47,388 bases of DNA from Streptomyces niveus (GTDB taxonomy: Bacteria > Actinomycetota > Actinomycetes > Streptomycetales > Streptomycetaceae), in the NCBI RefSeq assembly GCF_001723055.1, contig NZ_MDCR01000111.1, forward strand, positions 1 through 47,388, read 5' to 3'. Below the pieces are notes generated by a model. It did no database searches and was not told where the DNA came from. It saw nothing but the letters and a program-made list of their open reading frames with translations. Made by a program: the position numbers and the translations under genes. This document shows positions 8,256-16,942 of this stretch, one piece after another. Each line of letters opens with the position of its first letter. Within the stretch, counting starts at the first letter, position 1.

Positions 8256-8993
8256 TCAGCGCGCGGCGGACCGCACCGGCGCCAGCTCCAGCGCCTCGTG
8301 CAGCGCCGTCGGATCCTCGCGGGCGTCCGCGCCGTCCACCTGGAGCGTGACGCGCCCCGACGTGAGGACCGTGACCGTACGGGCGCACTCGGCCGCCTGC
8401 GCCGGGCTCGGCGACACCAGCAGCACAGCGATGCCCTCCTCGGCCAGCGTGCCGACCAACGCGTAGATCTGCTTGGCCAGTCCGGGCGCCAGCCCCTCCG
8501 TGGGCTCGTCGAGCAGCAGCACACTCGGCGAGCCGAGCAGCGCCCGCGCCAGGGCGAGCATCTGCTGCTCGCCGCCGGACAGATCGGTGCCCCGGTTGCC
8601 CCGGCGCTCGCCCAGCCGGGGCAGCAGCTCCAGCACCCGCGCGGGGGTCCACTCGCTGGGGCGCGTCGCGTCGCCGCGGCCCGGCGGGCGGTGGGAGAGC
8701 CGCAGATGCTCCGCGACGGTGAGCCCGGCGAAGACGCGGCGGCCCTGCGGTACGAGACCGATACCGGCGCGCGCCACCGTGTGCGCGGGCTGCCCGGTGA
8801 TGTCCCGGCCGCCCAGCCGTACCGACCCGGCGGAGGGCCGGATGAAGCCCGCCACGGTGTGGACGAGTGTGGTCTTGCCCGCCCCGTTGTGGCCCACGAT
8901 CGCGTGGACGGAGCCGGCGGGAACGGTCAGGTCGAGGTCGTGCAGGACGGTGCCGCCGTGGTAGCCCGCCGTCAGGCCGGTGAGTTCCAGCAT
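8256..8993 (-). CDS. livF: LIV-type ABC transporter ATP-binding protein (LivF-like)
   Basis: A 245-residue cytoplasmic ATPase of the branched-chain amino acid (HAAT) importer family. The Walker A GHNGAGKTT, the LSGGEQQML signature and the Walker B VLLLDEPTEGLAP are intact, and the short linker length is typical of LivF. It is the last gene of the importer operon, ten bases after livG. The real substrate is uncertain, because the family also moves urea, short amides and aromatic acids. Confidence 0.85.
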   Translation of the reverse strand: MLELTGLTAGYHGGTVLHDLDLTVPAGSVHAIVGHNGAGKTTLVHTVAGFIRPSAGSVRLGGRDITGQPAHTVARAGIGLVPQGRRVFAGLTVAEHLRLSHRPPGRGDATRPSEWTPARVLELLPRLGERRGNRGTDLSGGEQQMLALARALLGSPSVLLLDEPTEGLAPGLAKQIYALVGTLAEEGIAVLLVSPSPAQAAECARTVTVLTSGRVTLQVDGADAREDPTALHEALELAPVRSAAR

Positions 8994-9003
8994 CGGTGGT
9001 CGG

Positions 9004-9807
9004 TCACCCTCTCGCTTCTACGGCGTCACGTGAGGCGCCGCTCGTGGCGTGGTACGCGTCGCGGACCTCCGGATGGGCGAGCGCCTCCGCCGTCGGTCCG
9101 GTGATCAGGACCTTGCCCGCCGCCAACACGGTCACCGTTTCCGCGAGTTCGGCGACGACCTCGACATGGTGCTCCACCAGGATGATCGCGACGCTCTCCG
9201 GGAGGCCGCCCAGGATCGACAGCAGCCGGCCGATGTCACCGTCCGTCAGACCGGCCGCGGGCTCGTCCAGCAGCAGCAGACGCGGGTCGCCCGCGAGGGC
9301 CGCCGCGAGGTCGAGCATGCGGCGCTGCCCGTGCGACAGGTCGGCGGCCGGCCTGCGGGCGGAGCCGGCGAGGCCGACGGCCTCCAGATGGCGGGCGGCG
9401 GACTCCTCGTGCTGCCGGTAGCGGGACGGCCGCCGCCACGCGCCCCGGCGCAGCGGATGGTGCCGCCAGCCGGCCAGCACGATGTTGTCCAGGACCGACA
9501 ACTCACCGATGACGGAAGGCTGTTGGAAGCTGCGGGCGATACCGAGACGGCTGCGTTTCGCCGTGGCCGTACGGGTGATGTCCGCGCCGCCCAGGGCGAT
9601 GGTGCCGTGGTCGGGGCGGTCGGTGCCCGCGATCAGGTTCAACAGGGTGGTCTTGCCCGCCCCGTTGGGCCCGATGACGGCGTGCCGCGCCCCGGCGGCC
9701 AGCTGGAGGCTGACGTCGTCGACGGCGGTGAGACTCCCGTAGCGCCGGGTGAGGTTCTTGAGATCCAGTACGCGCGGTGCGTCCGGGACGTCGGGTACGG
9801 CTGTCAT
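9004..9807 (-). CDS. livG: LIV-type ABC transporter ATP-binding protein (LivG-like)
   Basis: A 267-residue ATPase, the second nucleotide-binding subunit of the HAAT importer. The Walker A GPNGAGKTT, a signature with the LSHGQRRML variant, and the Walker B LLLLDEPAAGL are present, and the C-terminal HPEVRDAYHA segment is typical of LivG. Its ATG overlaps the stop of the fused permease gene (ATGA at 9807-9804), which indicates translational coupling. Confidence 0.87.
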   Translation of the reverse strand: MTAVPDVPDAPRVLDLKNLTRRYGSLTAVDDVSLQLAAGARHAVIGPNGAGKTTLLNLIAGTDRPDHGTIALGGADITRTATAKRSRLGIARSFQQPSVIGELSVLDNIVLAGWRHHPLRRGAWRRPSRYRQHEESAARHLEAVGLAGSARRPAADLSHGQRRMLDLAAALAGDPRLLLLDEPAAGLTDGDIGRLLSILGGLPESVAIILVEHHVEVVAELAETVTVLAAGKVLITGPTAEALAHPEVRDAYHATSGASRDAVEARG

Positions 9808-11858
9808 GGGGCGACCTTCCCGGCCGGAACGCTGTCGTGGCCGGGCGGGAGTTCCGCACCCTTGGCGGGACCCCGCGCACCGGTCCCCAGGCGCAGCCCG
9901 GCCAGACCGCGCGGCAGCAGATAGACGGCGGCGACGAACAGCGCGCCGAGCAGCAGCGGCCCGTGACCCGGCCAGGAACTGGCCACCCAGTCACGGGTGA
10001 AGACGATGAGACCGGCACCGAGCAGACCGCCGATGACGGACGTGCTGCCCCCGATGACGGCCGCCAGCAGCGCGAAGGCCGCGATCTCGAAGCCGACGTC
10101 GGCGGGGGAGAGGTACTGCTGGACCGTGACCATCAGCGAACCGCCGATCCCGGCCAGCGCACCGGCGCCGATGTGCGCCATGAACAGATAGCGCCCCACC
10201 GGGTGGCCGGACGCCCGCATCCGCGCCTCGGCGTTACGGCTGCCGGTCAGCAGCTTTCCGGCGGGCGAGCGCAGCACGGCGATCGTCGCGACGACGGCGA
10301 CGACCGCGACGACGAGCGCGTAGTTGTAGACCTGGTCTTCCTCGATCATCCCCTCCCCGCCCCACAGCGCCTGCGTGGGCGGGAAGCCGACGAGACCGTC
10401 GGCGCCGCCGGTGACCGACTTCATCTGGTTGATGGCGGCGCTGGCCAGCTCGCCGATGGCGAGCGTGATCATCAGGACCGTGGTCCCCCGCGCCCGGATC
10501 ACCGCGGGCCCCGTCACCACGGAGAACAGCGCGGCGGCGATCGCCGCGACGACGATCTGCACGGGGCCGACCGTCCAGCCCGCGTCGGCGAGGTTCGCGG
10601 TGGCGTACGCGCCGACGGCGAACGGCGCGGTCTGGCCCAGGGTCGGCAGCCCGGCGTAGCCGGTCAGGATCGTGACGCTGACCGCGAGCAGCCCGAGGGC
10701 CAGTGCGGAGCCTGCCAGCGAGAGGGAGTACGCGTCGAGCAGCGCCGGCAGGGCGATGAGCACGACGAGGAGGATGAGCAGCGGCGCGGCCTGGCGCCCC
10801 CGCGAGGCGAGGGTGCTGTCGTCGGGGCCGCCGCGCGGCAGCCGTGACAGCGGCCCGCCGCGCCCGGATGACCGTACGGCGCCGTCGGCCTCAGCCGTAC
10901 CGCGCCCGCGCCCCCGCTCCTTGAACGACGCGGAGAGCCGGCGCCGCAGCCACTCCACCGGGTCCGAGCCCGCGTCGCCGCCCCCGTGCCCCGCCGTCGC
11001 CGGCTCGGTGAACTGGGACCGCAGGATCAGTACGGCGGCCATGGCCGCGAACAGCAGGTACGGCGCCCAGTCCGGCGCCAGCGAGACGCCCAGCGTCTGC
11101 ACCTCACCGACGGCGATCGCCGCGAAGAACGTCATCCACAGCGACCGCAGCCCGCCGAGGACGACCACCACGAGCGAGAGCATCAGCACGGTGTCGGCGG
11201 TGCCGGCCCCCGGCCCGATGATGGGCGCCCCGAGCACCCCGGCGGCCCCGGCCAGCGCACCCGCGGCGGCCAGGACCCCGGTGTGCACGGCGCGCGGGCT
11301 GTGCCCGGTGGTGGCCAGCATCTGCGGGTCGTCGGCGGAGGCGCGTACGGCCGCCCCCACCCGGGTGCGGGTGAGCACCCACGTACCGAACGCCGCGAGC
11401 AGCACGGCCATCAGGATGAAGCAGAGCCGGTACGCGGGGTACCGGTGGCCCAGCAGCGTCACCGAGGAGTCGAGCGCCTCGGGGACGCGTACCGGTAGTT
11501 CGTCGGCCCCGAAGAACTCGATGAGCAGATTGCCACCGATCAGGGCCAGTCCGAACGTGAGCAGTGCTTGTGCGAGATGCCCACGACGGGCCAGGGGGAC
11601 CGTCGCCGCGGACAGACCGGCGCCGGCGGCGGCTGCCGCGGCGGTGCCGGCCGCGAGTCCGACGGCGAGTCCGCCCCAGGTCCCGTCACTCAACTCGGCG
11701 CCGGTGTAGGCACCGATCGCGTACAGCATGCCGTGCGAAAGGTTCAGCACGCCCGCGGTGCCGAAGGCGAGACTCAGGCCGGCGGCGACGACGAACAGCA
11801 GCAGCCCGTAGGCCACTCCGTCGACCGCCGGCACGAGGTGGGCATCGAGGAGATTCAT
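9804..11858 (-). CDS. Fused LivH-LivM permease of the LIV-type ABC transporter
   Basis: A 684-residue membrane protein holding both permease subunits in one chain. Residues about 1-290 are LivH-like (VAYGLLLFVVAAGLSLAFGTAGVLNLSHGMLYAIGAY). A charged Gly/Arg/Ser linker covers about 295-365. Residues about 366-655 are LivM-like (ILTGYAGLPTLGQTAPFAVGAYATANL, then GGSTSVIGGLLGAG). Each half has several transmembrane helices. In most HAAT operons livH and livM are separate genes, so this fusion fixes a 1:1 heterodimer. The ATG at 11858 is two bases from the binding-protein stop. The soluble tail after the last helix has about 30 residues. Confidence 0.88.
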   Translation of the reverse strand: MNLLDAHLVPAVDGVAYGLLLFVVAAGLSLAFGTAGVLNLSHGMLYAIGAYTGAELSDGTWGGLAVGLAAGTAAAAAAGAGLSAATVPLARRGHLAQALLTFGLALIGGNLLIEFFGADELPVRVPEALDSSVTLLGHRYPAYRLCFILMAVLLAAFGTWVLTRTRVGAAVRASADDPQMLATTGHSPRAVHTGVLAAAGALAGAAGVLGAPIIGPGAGTADTVLMLSLVVVVLGGLRSLWMTFFAAIAVGEVQTLGVSLAPDWAPYLLFAAMAAVLILRSQFTEPATAGHGGGDAGSDPVEWLRRRLSASFKERGRGRGTAEADGAVRSSGRGGPLSRLPRGGPDDSTLASRGRQAAPLLILLVVLIALPALLDAYSLSLAGSALALGLLAVSVTILTGYAGLPTLGQTAPFAVGAYATANLADAGWTVGPVQIVVAAIAAALFSVVTGPAVIRARGTTVLMITLAIGELASAAINQMKSVTGGADGLVGFPPTQALWGGEGMIEEDQVYNYALVVAVVAVVATIAVLRSPAGKLLTGSRNAEARMRASGHPVGRYLFMAHIGAGALAGIGGSLMVTVQQYLSPADVGFEIAAFALLAAVIGGSTSVIGGLLGAGLIVFTRDWVASSWPGHGPLLLGALFVAAVYLLPRGLAGLRLGTGARGPAKGAELPPGHDSVPAGKVAP

Positions 11859-11860
11859 GC

Positions 11861-13078
11861 TCAGCTGCCGAGAGTCGCCAGGTCCTGGACCATGACGTTG
11901 GCCAACTGGTCACCGTCCTTGCGCACCTGGCGCAGGTACCACTGCTGCACCGGTGAGTGCGCCTTGTCGCCGAACTCCCAGTTGCCGCGCGGGCTGTCGA
12001 TCTGGCCGAGACCGCCGATGGCGGTGTTGATGGTCTCCGGCGTGACCTCGCCCTTCTCGGCGGCGTCGGCGATCGCCTGGTCCAGCACGGCGGCGGCGTC
12101 GTACGAGGCCATCGCGTAGGTCGTCGGCTGGGTGTCGTGCTTGGCGGTCCAGTCGGCGGCGAACTTACGGTTGGCCTCGTTGTCGAGGTCGGCCGCGTAG
12201 TTCAGGACCGAGTAGACGTCCTTCGCCGCGTCGCCCTGCGCCTGGAGCACGCTGCCCTCGGTCACGAAGGCCGTGTACAGCGGGATGTCGGCGACGTCGG
12301 ACTGCGCGTACTGCTTGGCGAAGTCGATCGCGGCCTTGCCGGCGTAGAAGCAGTACACCGCCTTGGCGTCCGTCTTGGCGATGTCGGCGAAGTACGGCAT
12401 GAAGTTCGTCGTCTTCGGGAACGGCGTCCACTTGGTCTTGCCGTCCGGGTTGGCGAGCTTGCCGCCGACCTTCTTGAACTCGTCGGTGAAACCGCGCAGT
12501 TCGTCGTAACCACCCTGGTAGTCCGGGCCGATCGCGTAGACCGGGCCGTCCACCTTCTCCTTGATGTACGGGGCGATGGCCTTGCCCGGCTCGTCGGAGA
12601 GGAAGCTCGTCGTCCAGACGTACTTCATATCCTTGACCGGCGGGCGGGCGTTCGAGCCGAGCAGCGGAATCTTGGCCTGGTTGATCAGCGGCAGCACCGC
12701 GTTGACCGAACCACCGCCGACGAGACCGGTCAGCGCGTCGACCTTGTCCTTCTTGATCAGCTTGGTGGCCGCGGGGACCGCGGTCGGCGGACCGTCGCCC
12801 TCGTCCGCCACGACCAGCTCGACCTTCCGGCCGCCCAGCTTGTTGTCGTGGGTCGCCAGGTACAGCTCGAAGCCCTTCCGCAGCTCCGTGCCGACCGGCT
12901 CGTACGTGCCTGACAGCGAGGCCACCAGACCGACCTTCACGGTGTCGTCGCCGGCGCCGCTGTCGCTGCTGCACCCGGTGACGGCTGCCAGGCCGAGTGC
13001 GAGGGCGGCTGCGCCGACCGGCCGGACTCTACGGCGGCCTCGCGGGAGGGATATGTCGAAGAACATGAGGGCTCTCAT
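11861..13078 (-). CDS. LIV-type ABC transporter substrate-binding lipoprotein
   Basis: A 405-residue type I periplasmic-binding-fold protein, anchored as a lipoprotein. The signal ends LAAVTGC with the lipobox Cys at residue 36, after an RGRRR charged patch. The mature start VKVGLVASLSGTYEPVGTELRKG is the classic LivJ/AmiC-family first strand. The ATG at 13078 lacks a good ribosome-binding site, and ATG 13066 (residue 5) is an equally possible start. It heads the importer block; 100 bp upstream ends the roadblock gene on the same strand. The ligand could be an amino acid, amide, urea or aromatic acid. Confidence 0.87.
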   Translation of the reverse strand: MRALMFFDISLPRGRRRVRPVGAAALALGLAAVTGCSSDSGAGDDTVKVGLVASLSGTYEPVGTELRKGFELYLATHDNKLGGRKVELVVADEGDGPPTAVPAATKLIKKDKVDALTGLVGGGSVNAVLPLINQAKIPLLGSNARPPVKDMKYVWTTSFLSDEPGKAIAPYIKEKVDGPVYAIGPDYQGGYDELRGFTDEFKKVGGKLANPDGKTKWTPFPKTTNFMPYFADIAKTDAKAVYCFYAGKAAIDFAKQYAQSDVADIPLYTAFVTEGSVLQAQGDAAKDVYSVLNYAADLDNEANRKFAADWTAKHDTQPTTYAMASYDAAAVLDQAIADAAEKGEVTPETINTAIGGLGQIDSPRGNWEFGDKAHSPVQQWYLRQVRKDGDQLANVMVQDLATLGS

Positions 13079-13178
13079 CAGGAGGGAGTGAAATACGGAC
13101 GGAACAGACGAAACGAGCGGGAACTGCGCGAACGGCGAACGAGAAACCGAACGGTGGGGGCGAGTGGCGACCCGGACG

Positions 13179-13583
13179 TCAGCGCGAGGGCTGCGCGTTC
13201 GCGTCGCGGACCTGGGGAGTCAGGGAGTCGCCGACCTGGTTGATCAGCTCGGACATCATGTAGCTGACCTCGCCGATGTCCGCGTCCCTGGTGGTCGTCA
13301 CCAGCAGCGAGGCGCCGCTGGACACGGCCATCGAGAACATGTAGCCGCCCTCCATGGCCGTCAGGCTGTGCTCGACCGGGTCGGTGTTGGTCAACTGGGC
13401 AGCCGCGGAGAGCAGGTTGACGACACCCGACGCGATGGCGGCCAGCCGGTCGGCGTCGTCCCGCTCCACCCCCGTGTAGGCCAGTGCCAGTCCGTCCACG
13501 GACACGGCTATGGCCTGGGTGACCTCCGGAATACGTCCGGCGAAGCCGCTCAGGATCCAGCTGAGGTCGTTGGGTGACGTCAT
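13179..13583 (-). CDS. Roadblock/LC7 domain protein (conservon CvnB-like)
   Basis: A 134-residue single roadblock/LC7 fold (LSWILSGFAGRIPEVTQAIAVSVDGLALAYT). In streptomycete conservons this is the second component, thought to act with the membrane kinase-like protein and a small GTPase as a G-protein-like signalling complex. Its ATG overlaps the kinase stop by four bases (ATGA, 13583-13580), so the two are co-translated. The usual third and fourth members (a DUF742 protein and a Ras-like GTPase) are absent, and the next gene is the importer lipoprotein. Confidence 0.88.
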   Translation of the reverse strand: MTSPNDLSWILSGFAGRIPEVTQAIAVSVDGLALAYTGVERDDADRLAAIASGVVNLLSAAAQLTNTDPVEHSLTAMEGGYMFSMAVSSGASLLVTTTRDADIGEVSYMMSELINQVGDSLTPQVRDANAQPSR

Positions 13584-16066
13584 TTCTTGCTCCGTTGGGT
13601 GTCGTCGTCGGTGGCGGAGCGCCCGCGGTGGCTCGTGCTCCTGTTGATCCCCTGTGCGTAGGCCGCCAGGACGTCAGAGACCTGACGGGAGTCCCTGCGG
13701 CGGGGCGACGGTTTGGGGGCGGCGCCGGATCGCTGGTCGGCGCCGTCGCGTTTGCCCAAGGTGGGCCACTGCTTGGGCGTGTTGCGCTGCCGCAGCGGCA
13801 GTCCCGAGGAGCTGACTCCGGCGATGCGGGAGACGGGCTCGGCGTGGACGGGGTGCTGGGAGGGCGCGGTGGCGCCCGCGCGGTCGTCGCCCTGGGGGCT
13901 GGGGTTTTCCTGCGTGGCCGTGGAGCCGTTGGATCCCGCGGACCCGTTGGAACCCTGGGATCCGTTGGACCCCTGGGCTCCGGCGCCCGCCGGGTTGTAG
14001 TCGCCCGACTCGACGGCGTCGCCGTTCCTGCCGATGCCGTTCCGGCCGCCCGGGGTGCCCGCACCCGCGTTCGTCCTGCGGCTGAACTGGCCGGGCCCGG
14101 TGATCGGGCGCGGTGTCTCGTACCGTACGCCGGGACGCTCCCCGCTCAGCGAGCCCTGCGGACGCGGCGTGGTCTCCTGCGGAGCGGCGGCCAGTACGTT
14201 CGCCGGGAGGGTGACCTCGGCGATCGTGCCCGGTCCCGAGGAGTCCCGCAGTTCGACCACGATGCCGTGCCGGGCGGCGAGCCGCGCGACCACGTGCAGA
14301 CCCATGGAACGCACGTCGCCGATACCGGACTTCGGCTCCAGCAGACCCTTGTTGAGGTTGGCGCGCCGCTCGGCGGTGATGCCCACGCCCTCGTCGACTA
14401 TCTGTACGACGGCCCGGTCCCACAGCCGCCAGACCGCGACCCCGACCTGCTTGTCCGGGGGCGAGAAACGCGTCGCGTTGTCGAGGAGTTCGGCCAGGAT
14501 GTGCGCGACGTCGTGGACGACGCGCGCGGCTATGCCGATGCCCGATTCGATGACTCCGAGGGAGACCCGGTCGAACCGCTCGATCTGCTGCGCGGCGGCC
14601 ACGATCACCGTCGAGCAGGAGATGTCCGCGGACCGCACCCGGCCGTGCCCGTAACCACCGAGCACCAGCAGGTTGTTGGTGTTGCGCTCCATGCGGATCG
14701 CGAGGTGGTCGAGCGCGAACAGCGTCTTCATACGCTCGGGGTCGGCCTCGTCGCGCTGCACCATGTCCAGCTCGGACACCATGACGGTGGTCAACTGGGC
14801 GCCCCTGCGGGCGACACCGACCAGCGTCTCGGCGAACTGCTCGTGGATGTGCGCCTGTTGCGCGGCCAGTCGTACGGCCTCGTGGTGGACGGCGTTGAAC
14901 GCCTCACCGACCTCGCCGATCTCGTCCAGACCGGTGGTCTTCACCGGGTTGCCCGACCGCTCGGCGACCTGCTCGGGGGTGGCACCGCTGAGCGCGCCGG
15001 GCTGGGACAGCTCGGTCATCACCCGCGGCAGACCCGTGTGCGCCACCTCGTGGGCGGCGTTGCGCAGATCCCGCAGCCGGCGGATCATCACGCGGCCGAG
15101 CCGGATGGCGACGACGACCGCGCCGATGAGCGTGAGCAGCACGAGCGCGACCTCGGCGCCGGCGAGCCAGGCGAGCGAGGTACGTGTCTCGGTGACGGTC
15201 TTGAGTACGGAGTCGTCGATCCGGCTCTCGACCGAGCGCAGCAGGGTCAGCCGGTCGGCCGACGCCTTCTGCCACTCCTCGGGGTCGACGGTGAGTTCCT
15301 GGTCCGGCGCGGTACGGCTCACCGTGTCCTCCAGCCGGCGCGCCTCCAGGGCCTTCGGGCCGGAGAGGGTGCGCTCCAGCCAGGTCCGCCACTGCTGCGG
15401 GCCGAGGTCGAAGAGGGAGCCGGTGGCTTCGGTGTAGCCGATCCTGGTGGCGTCGAAGGTCCGCTTGGACGCCTCGGTGAAACCACCTGTGGCCTGGGCC
15501 TTCATCACCGCGACCTGCTGCTGGCCCATATGCTCGGAGGCCCGCGAGATGGCGGCGGCGGCGCGGATCCGGTCGGCGACGTCGGCGTCGACGCCGTCGG
15601 CCTGGGCGATGCCGTCGCGGTAGTCGATGAGGTCGGCGATCACGATCCGGTAGCCGAACGTCAGCGCGGTGACGGTGCTTCCACCGGAGCGCACCTGGGC
15701 GCGCAGCGAGGGCATCTCGTCGATGAACCGGTCGATCCGGTCGAGCGCGCTCTGCGCGTTGCCCGGCACGGACGACAACTGACCGAGTTCGGAACGGAAT
15801 CGCGCGACACTCTTGTCGGTGGCGCTGGAGGTCTCACGGAACGCTTCGGGGTCTCCCTGGGTGGAGACGAGCGCGGTGGCCGCCGCCCGTTCACGTTGCA
15901 GATGGTGCGTCAACTGGCTGGCGGACGAGGCGACATCGACCATGGCCGTCAACCGGTTGGCCTGGAGCGCCTGTTGGGTCGCGGGGGCGAGGGCCAGTAC
16001 CGCGAAGGTGACGGCCACTACGAGCGGCACGGTGACCAGCAGGACGAGGCGACGATTGATTTTCAC
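13580..16066 (-). CDS. Conservon-type sensor histidine kinase with nitrate/nitrite-sensor domain
   Basis: An 828-residue membrane protein. TM1 is at about 7-28. An extracytoplasmic helical domain of the nitrate/nitrite-sensing type covers about 45-295, and TM2 is at about 299-320. A HAMP linker leads to a segment with DHLAIRMERNTNNLLVLGG, typical of CvnA proteins, then a GHKL ATPase with N box ELLDNATRF (near residue 526), G1 VDEGVGIT and G2 RSMGLHVVARLA. The last 240 residues are Pro/Ser/Gly-rich and disordered, with GSNGS-type repeats near 700. The GTG start at 16066 has GGAG ten bases upstream. The phospho-acceptor His is not the canonical H-box type, as in other conservon kinases. No response regulator is adjacent in the same direction. 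Confidence 0.85.
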   Translation of the reverse strand: MKINRRLVLLVTVPLVVAVTFAVLALAPATQQALQANRLTAMVDVASSASQLTHHLQRERAAATALVSTQGDPEAFRETSSATDKSVARFRSELGQLSSVPGNAQSALDRIDRFIDEMPSLRAQVRSGGSTVTALTFGYRIVIADLIDYRDGIAQADGVDADVADRIRAAAAISRASEHMGQQQVAVMKAQATGGFTEASKRTFDATRIGYTEATGSLFDLGPQQWRTWLERTLSGPKALEARRLEDTVSRTAPDQELTVDPEEWQKASADRLTLLRSVESRIDDSVLKTVTETRTSLAWLAGAEVALVLLTLIGAVVVAIRLGRVMIRRLRDLRNAAHEVAHTGLPRVMTELSQPGALSGATPEQVAERSGNPVKTTGLDEIGEVGEAFNAVHHEAVRLAAQQAHIHEQFAETLVGVARRGAQLTTVMVSELDMVQRDEADPERMKTLFALDHLAIRMERNTNNLLVLGGYGHGRVRSADISCSTVIVAAAQQIERFDRVSLGVIESGIGIAARVVHDVAHILAELLDNATRFSPPDKQVGVAVWRLWDRAVVQIVDEGVGITAERRANLNKGLLEPKSGIGDVRSMGLHVVARLAARHGIVVELRDSSGPGTIAEVTLPANVLAAAPQETTPRPQGSLSGERPGVRYETPRPITGPGQFSRRTNAGAGTPGGRNGIGRNGDAVESGDYNPAGAGAQGSNGSQGSNGSAGSNGSTATQENPSPQGDDRAGATAPSQHPVHAEPVSRIAGVSSSGLPLRQRNTPKQWPTLGKRDGADQRSGAAPKPSPRRRDSRQVSDVLAAYAQGINRSTSHRGRSATDDDTQRSKK

Positions 16067-16650
16067 TGCGCGGCTCCATCGCCGGAACCGGTGCTGAGTA
16101 TCGGTGACACGCAGATACCTATTAACGGGTTGGGGGGGTCGGTGGGGATCGCGAGTAGATCGTGTGCAACGTTGAGCAAGGGACTGGCGAGGCCCCCGTG
16201 GCGCGGCTTGATCCTATGCCGTAGCACCTCGTTACGGATGCGTACATCCTCGAAAAATGCAGGTGTCCAACCAGCCACGAACGATCCAACTCGGCCATTT
16301 CCGGCGGCAGAAGTCCCCACGAATCCGTAAGCGGAATCACCGAATCGTTGCATCCTCACCATAACTGACCAGCCCAGCGAGGCCTGTTGGGCCTCCGACC
16401 GGCTGGCCAGCGGAATGTCCCGGGCGGTGCTTCGGCGTGTCGGCTTGACTGGAACAACAACTGTCAGAATGTCGTCAGGACATGAGAAGTCGCCGAGCTG
16501 AACAGGCCTGCCACGAACGGCATTTCGGTCACCACCGCACACATCGCGCGGATCACGGAACCTGCGAGGCCTCACGCGGAGTGCCCGACACTCCGGGACA
16601 ACGGTGACATCCACGGCGCCGCGTCCGCAGGAGGGAAGTCCGGGCATGAG
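16067..16650 (-). promoter_or_regulatory. Long upstream region of the conservon kinase
   Basis: About 580 bp with no convincing gene, visibly less GC-rich than the coding sequence around it. On the minus strand a perfect vegetative -10 TAGGAT lies at 16216-16211, which would give a leader of about 140 nt for the kinase; no good -35 is seen at 17-18 bp. A 194-codon open frame covers the region but has no codon bias or family-like sequence and runs into the kinase start. It is best read as regulatory sequence. Confidence 0.4.
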
Positions 16651-16651
16651 A

Positions 16652-16687
16652 AAAGGCTCTGACCGGCGTATCGCGGTCAGAGCCTTT
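16652..16687 (-). terminator. Terminator of tRNA-Arg
   Basis: A perfect 14-bp stem, AAAGGCTCTGACCG with CGGTCAGAGCCTTT and an eight-base loop. Read on the minus strand it ends in CCTTTTCTC, a short T-run. It lies ten bases beyond the tRNA 3' end and is one of the few classical intrinsic terminators in the window. Confidence 0.85.
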
Positions 16688-16697
16688 GTTCCGGAAG

Positions 16698-16769
16698 TGC
16701 CCCCGGCAGGATTCGAACCTGCGCACCCGGCTCCGGAGGCCGATGCTCTATCCCCTGAGCTACGGGGGC
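16698..16769 (-). tRNA. tRNA-Arg, anticodon CCG
   Basis: The minus strand folds into a full cloverleaf of 72 nt: acceptor GCCCCCG/CGGGGGC, D arm GCTC...GAGC, anticodon stem with loop CTCCGGA (anticodon CCG, reading CGG), T arm GCAGG-TTCGAAT-CCTGC, and discriminator A. CCA is not encoded. CGG is a common codon in this GC-rich genome. Confidence 0.96.
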
Positions 16770-16860
16770 GTATCGCCGTGAATCTTGGCGACGGGTGAAA
16801 CCTTACCAGCCCCGACAGGGTCGTCGTGAACAGGTATTTGGCGAGCGCCGCGCGGCCGGG

Positions 16861-16889
16861 CCCCCGCCCGGGGGTCCCCCGGGCGGGGG
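16861..16889. repeat. All-GC perfect palindrome upstream of the response regulator
   Basis: Two 14-bp arms (16861-16874 and 16876-16889, arm CCCCCGCCCGGGGG and its complement) around one T form a 29-bp perfect palindrome. It lies 53 bp before the response-regulator start and 91 bp from the divergent tRNA gene. It could be a terminator for read-through or a structured operator. Confidence 0.6.
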
Positions 16890-16942
16890 GAGAAGTGGGG
16901 AAAACCCGGACGCGGCCCGGGACGCCGCCCTACTCTCAAGCT

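Noticed and set aside
13079..16066. A complete four-gene conservon
   Set aside because: Only the kinase and roadblock genes are present; the next gene is an ABC binding lipoprotein, and no DUF742 or GTPase gene is found in the window.
13574..16330. A 918-codon plus-strand frame antisense to the kinase
   Set aside because: Shadow of the high-GC kinase gene. The translation is His/Arg/Gly/Val low-complexity with no domain, while the opposite strand encodes a clear membrane kinase.
16063..16647. A 194-codon minus-strand frame between the kinase and tRNA-Arg
   Set aside because: No codon bias, lower GC than real genes here, no family-like motif, and it overlaps the kinase start; better explained as promoter and leader sequence.
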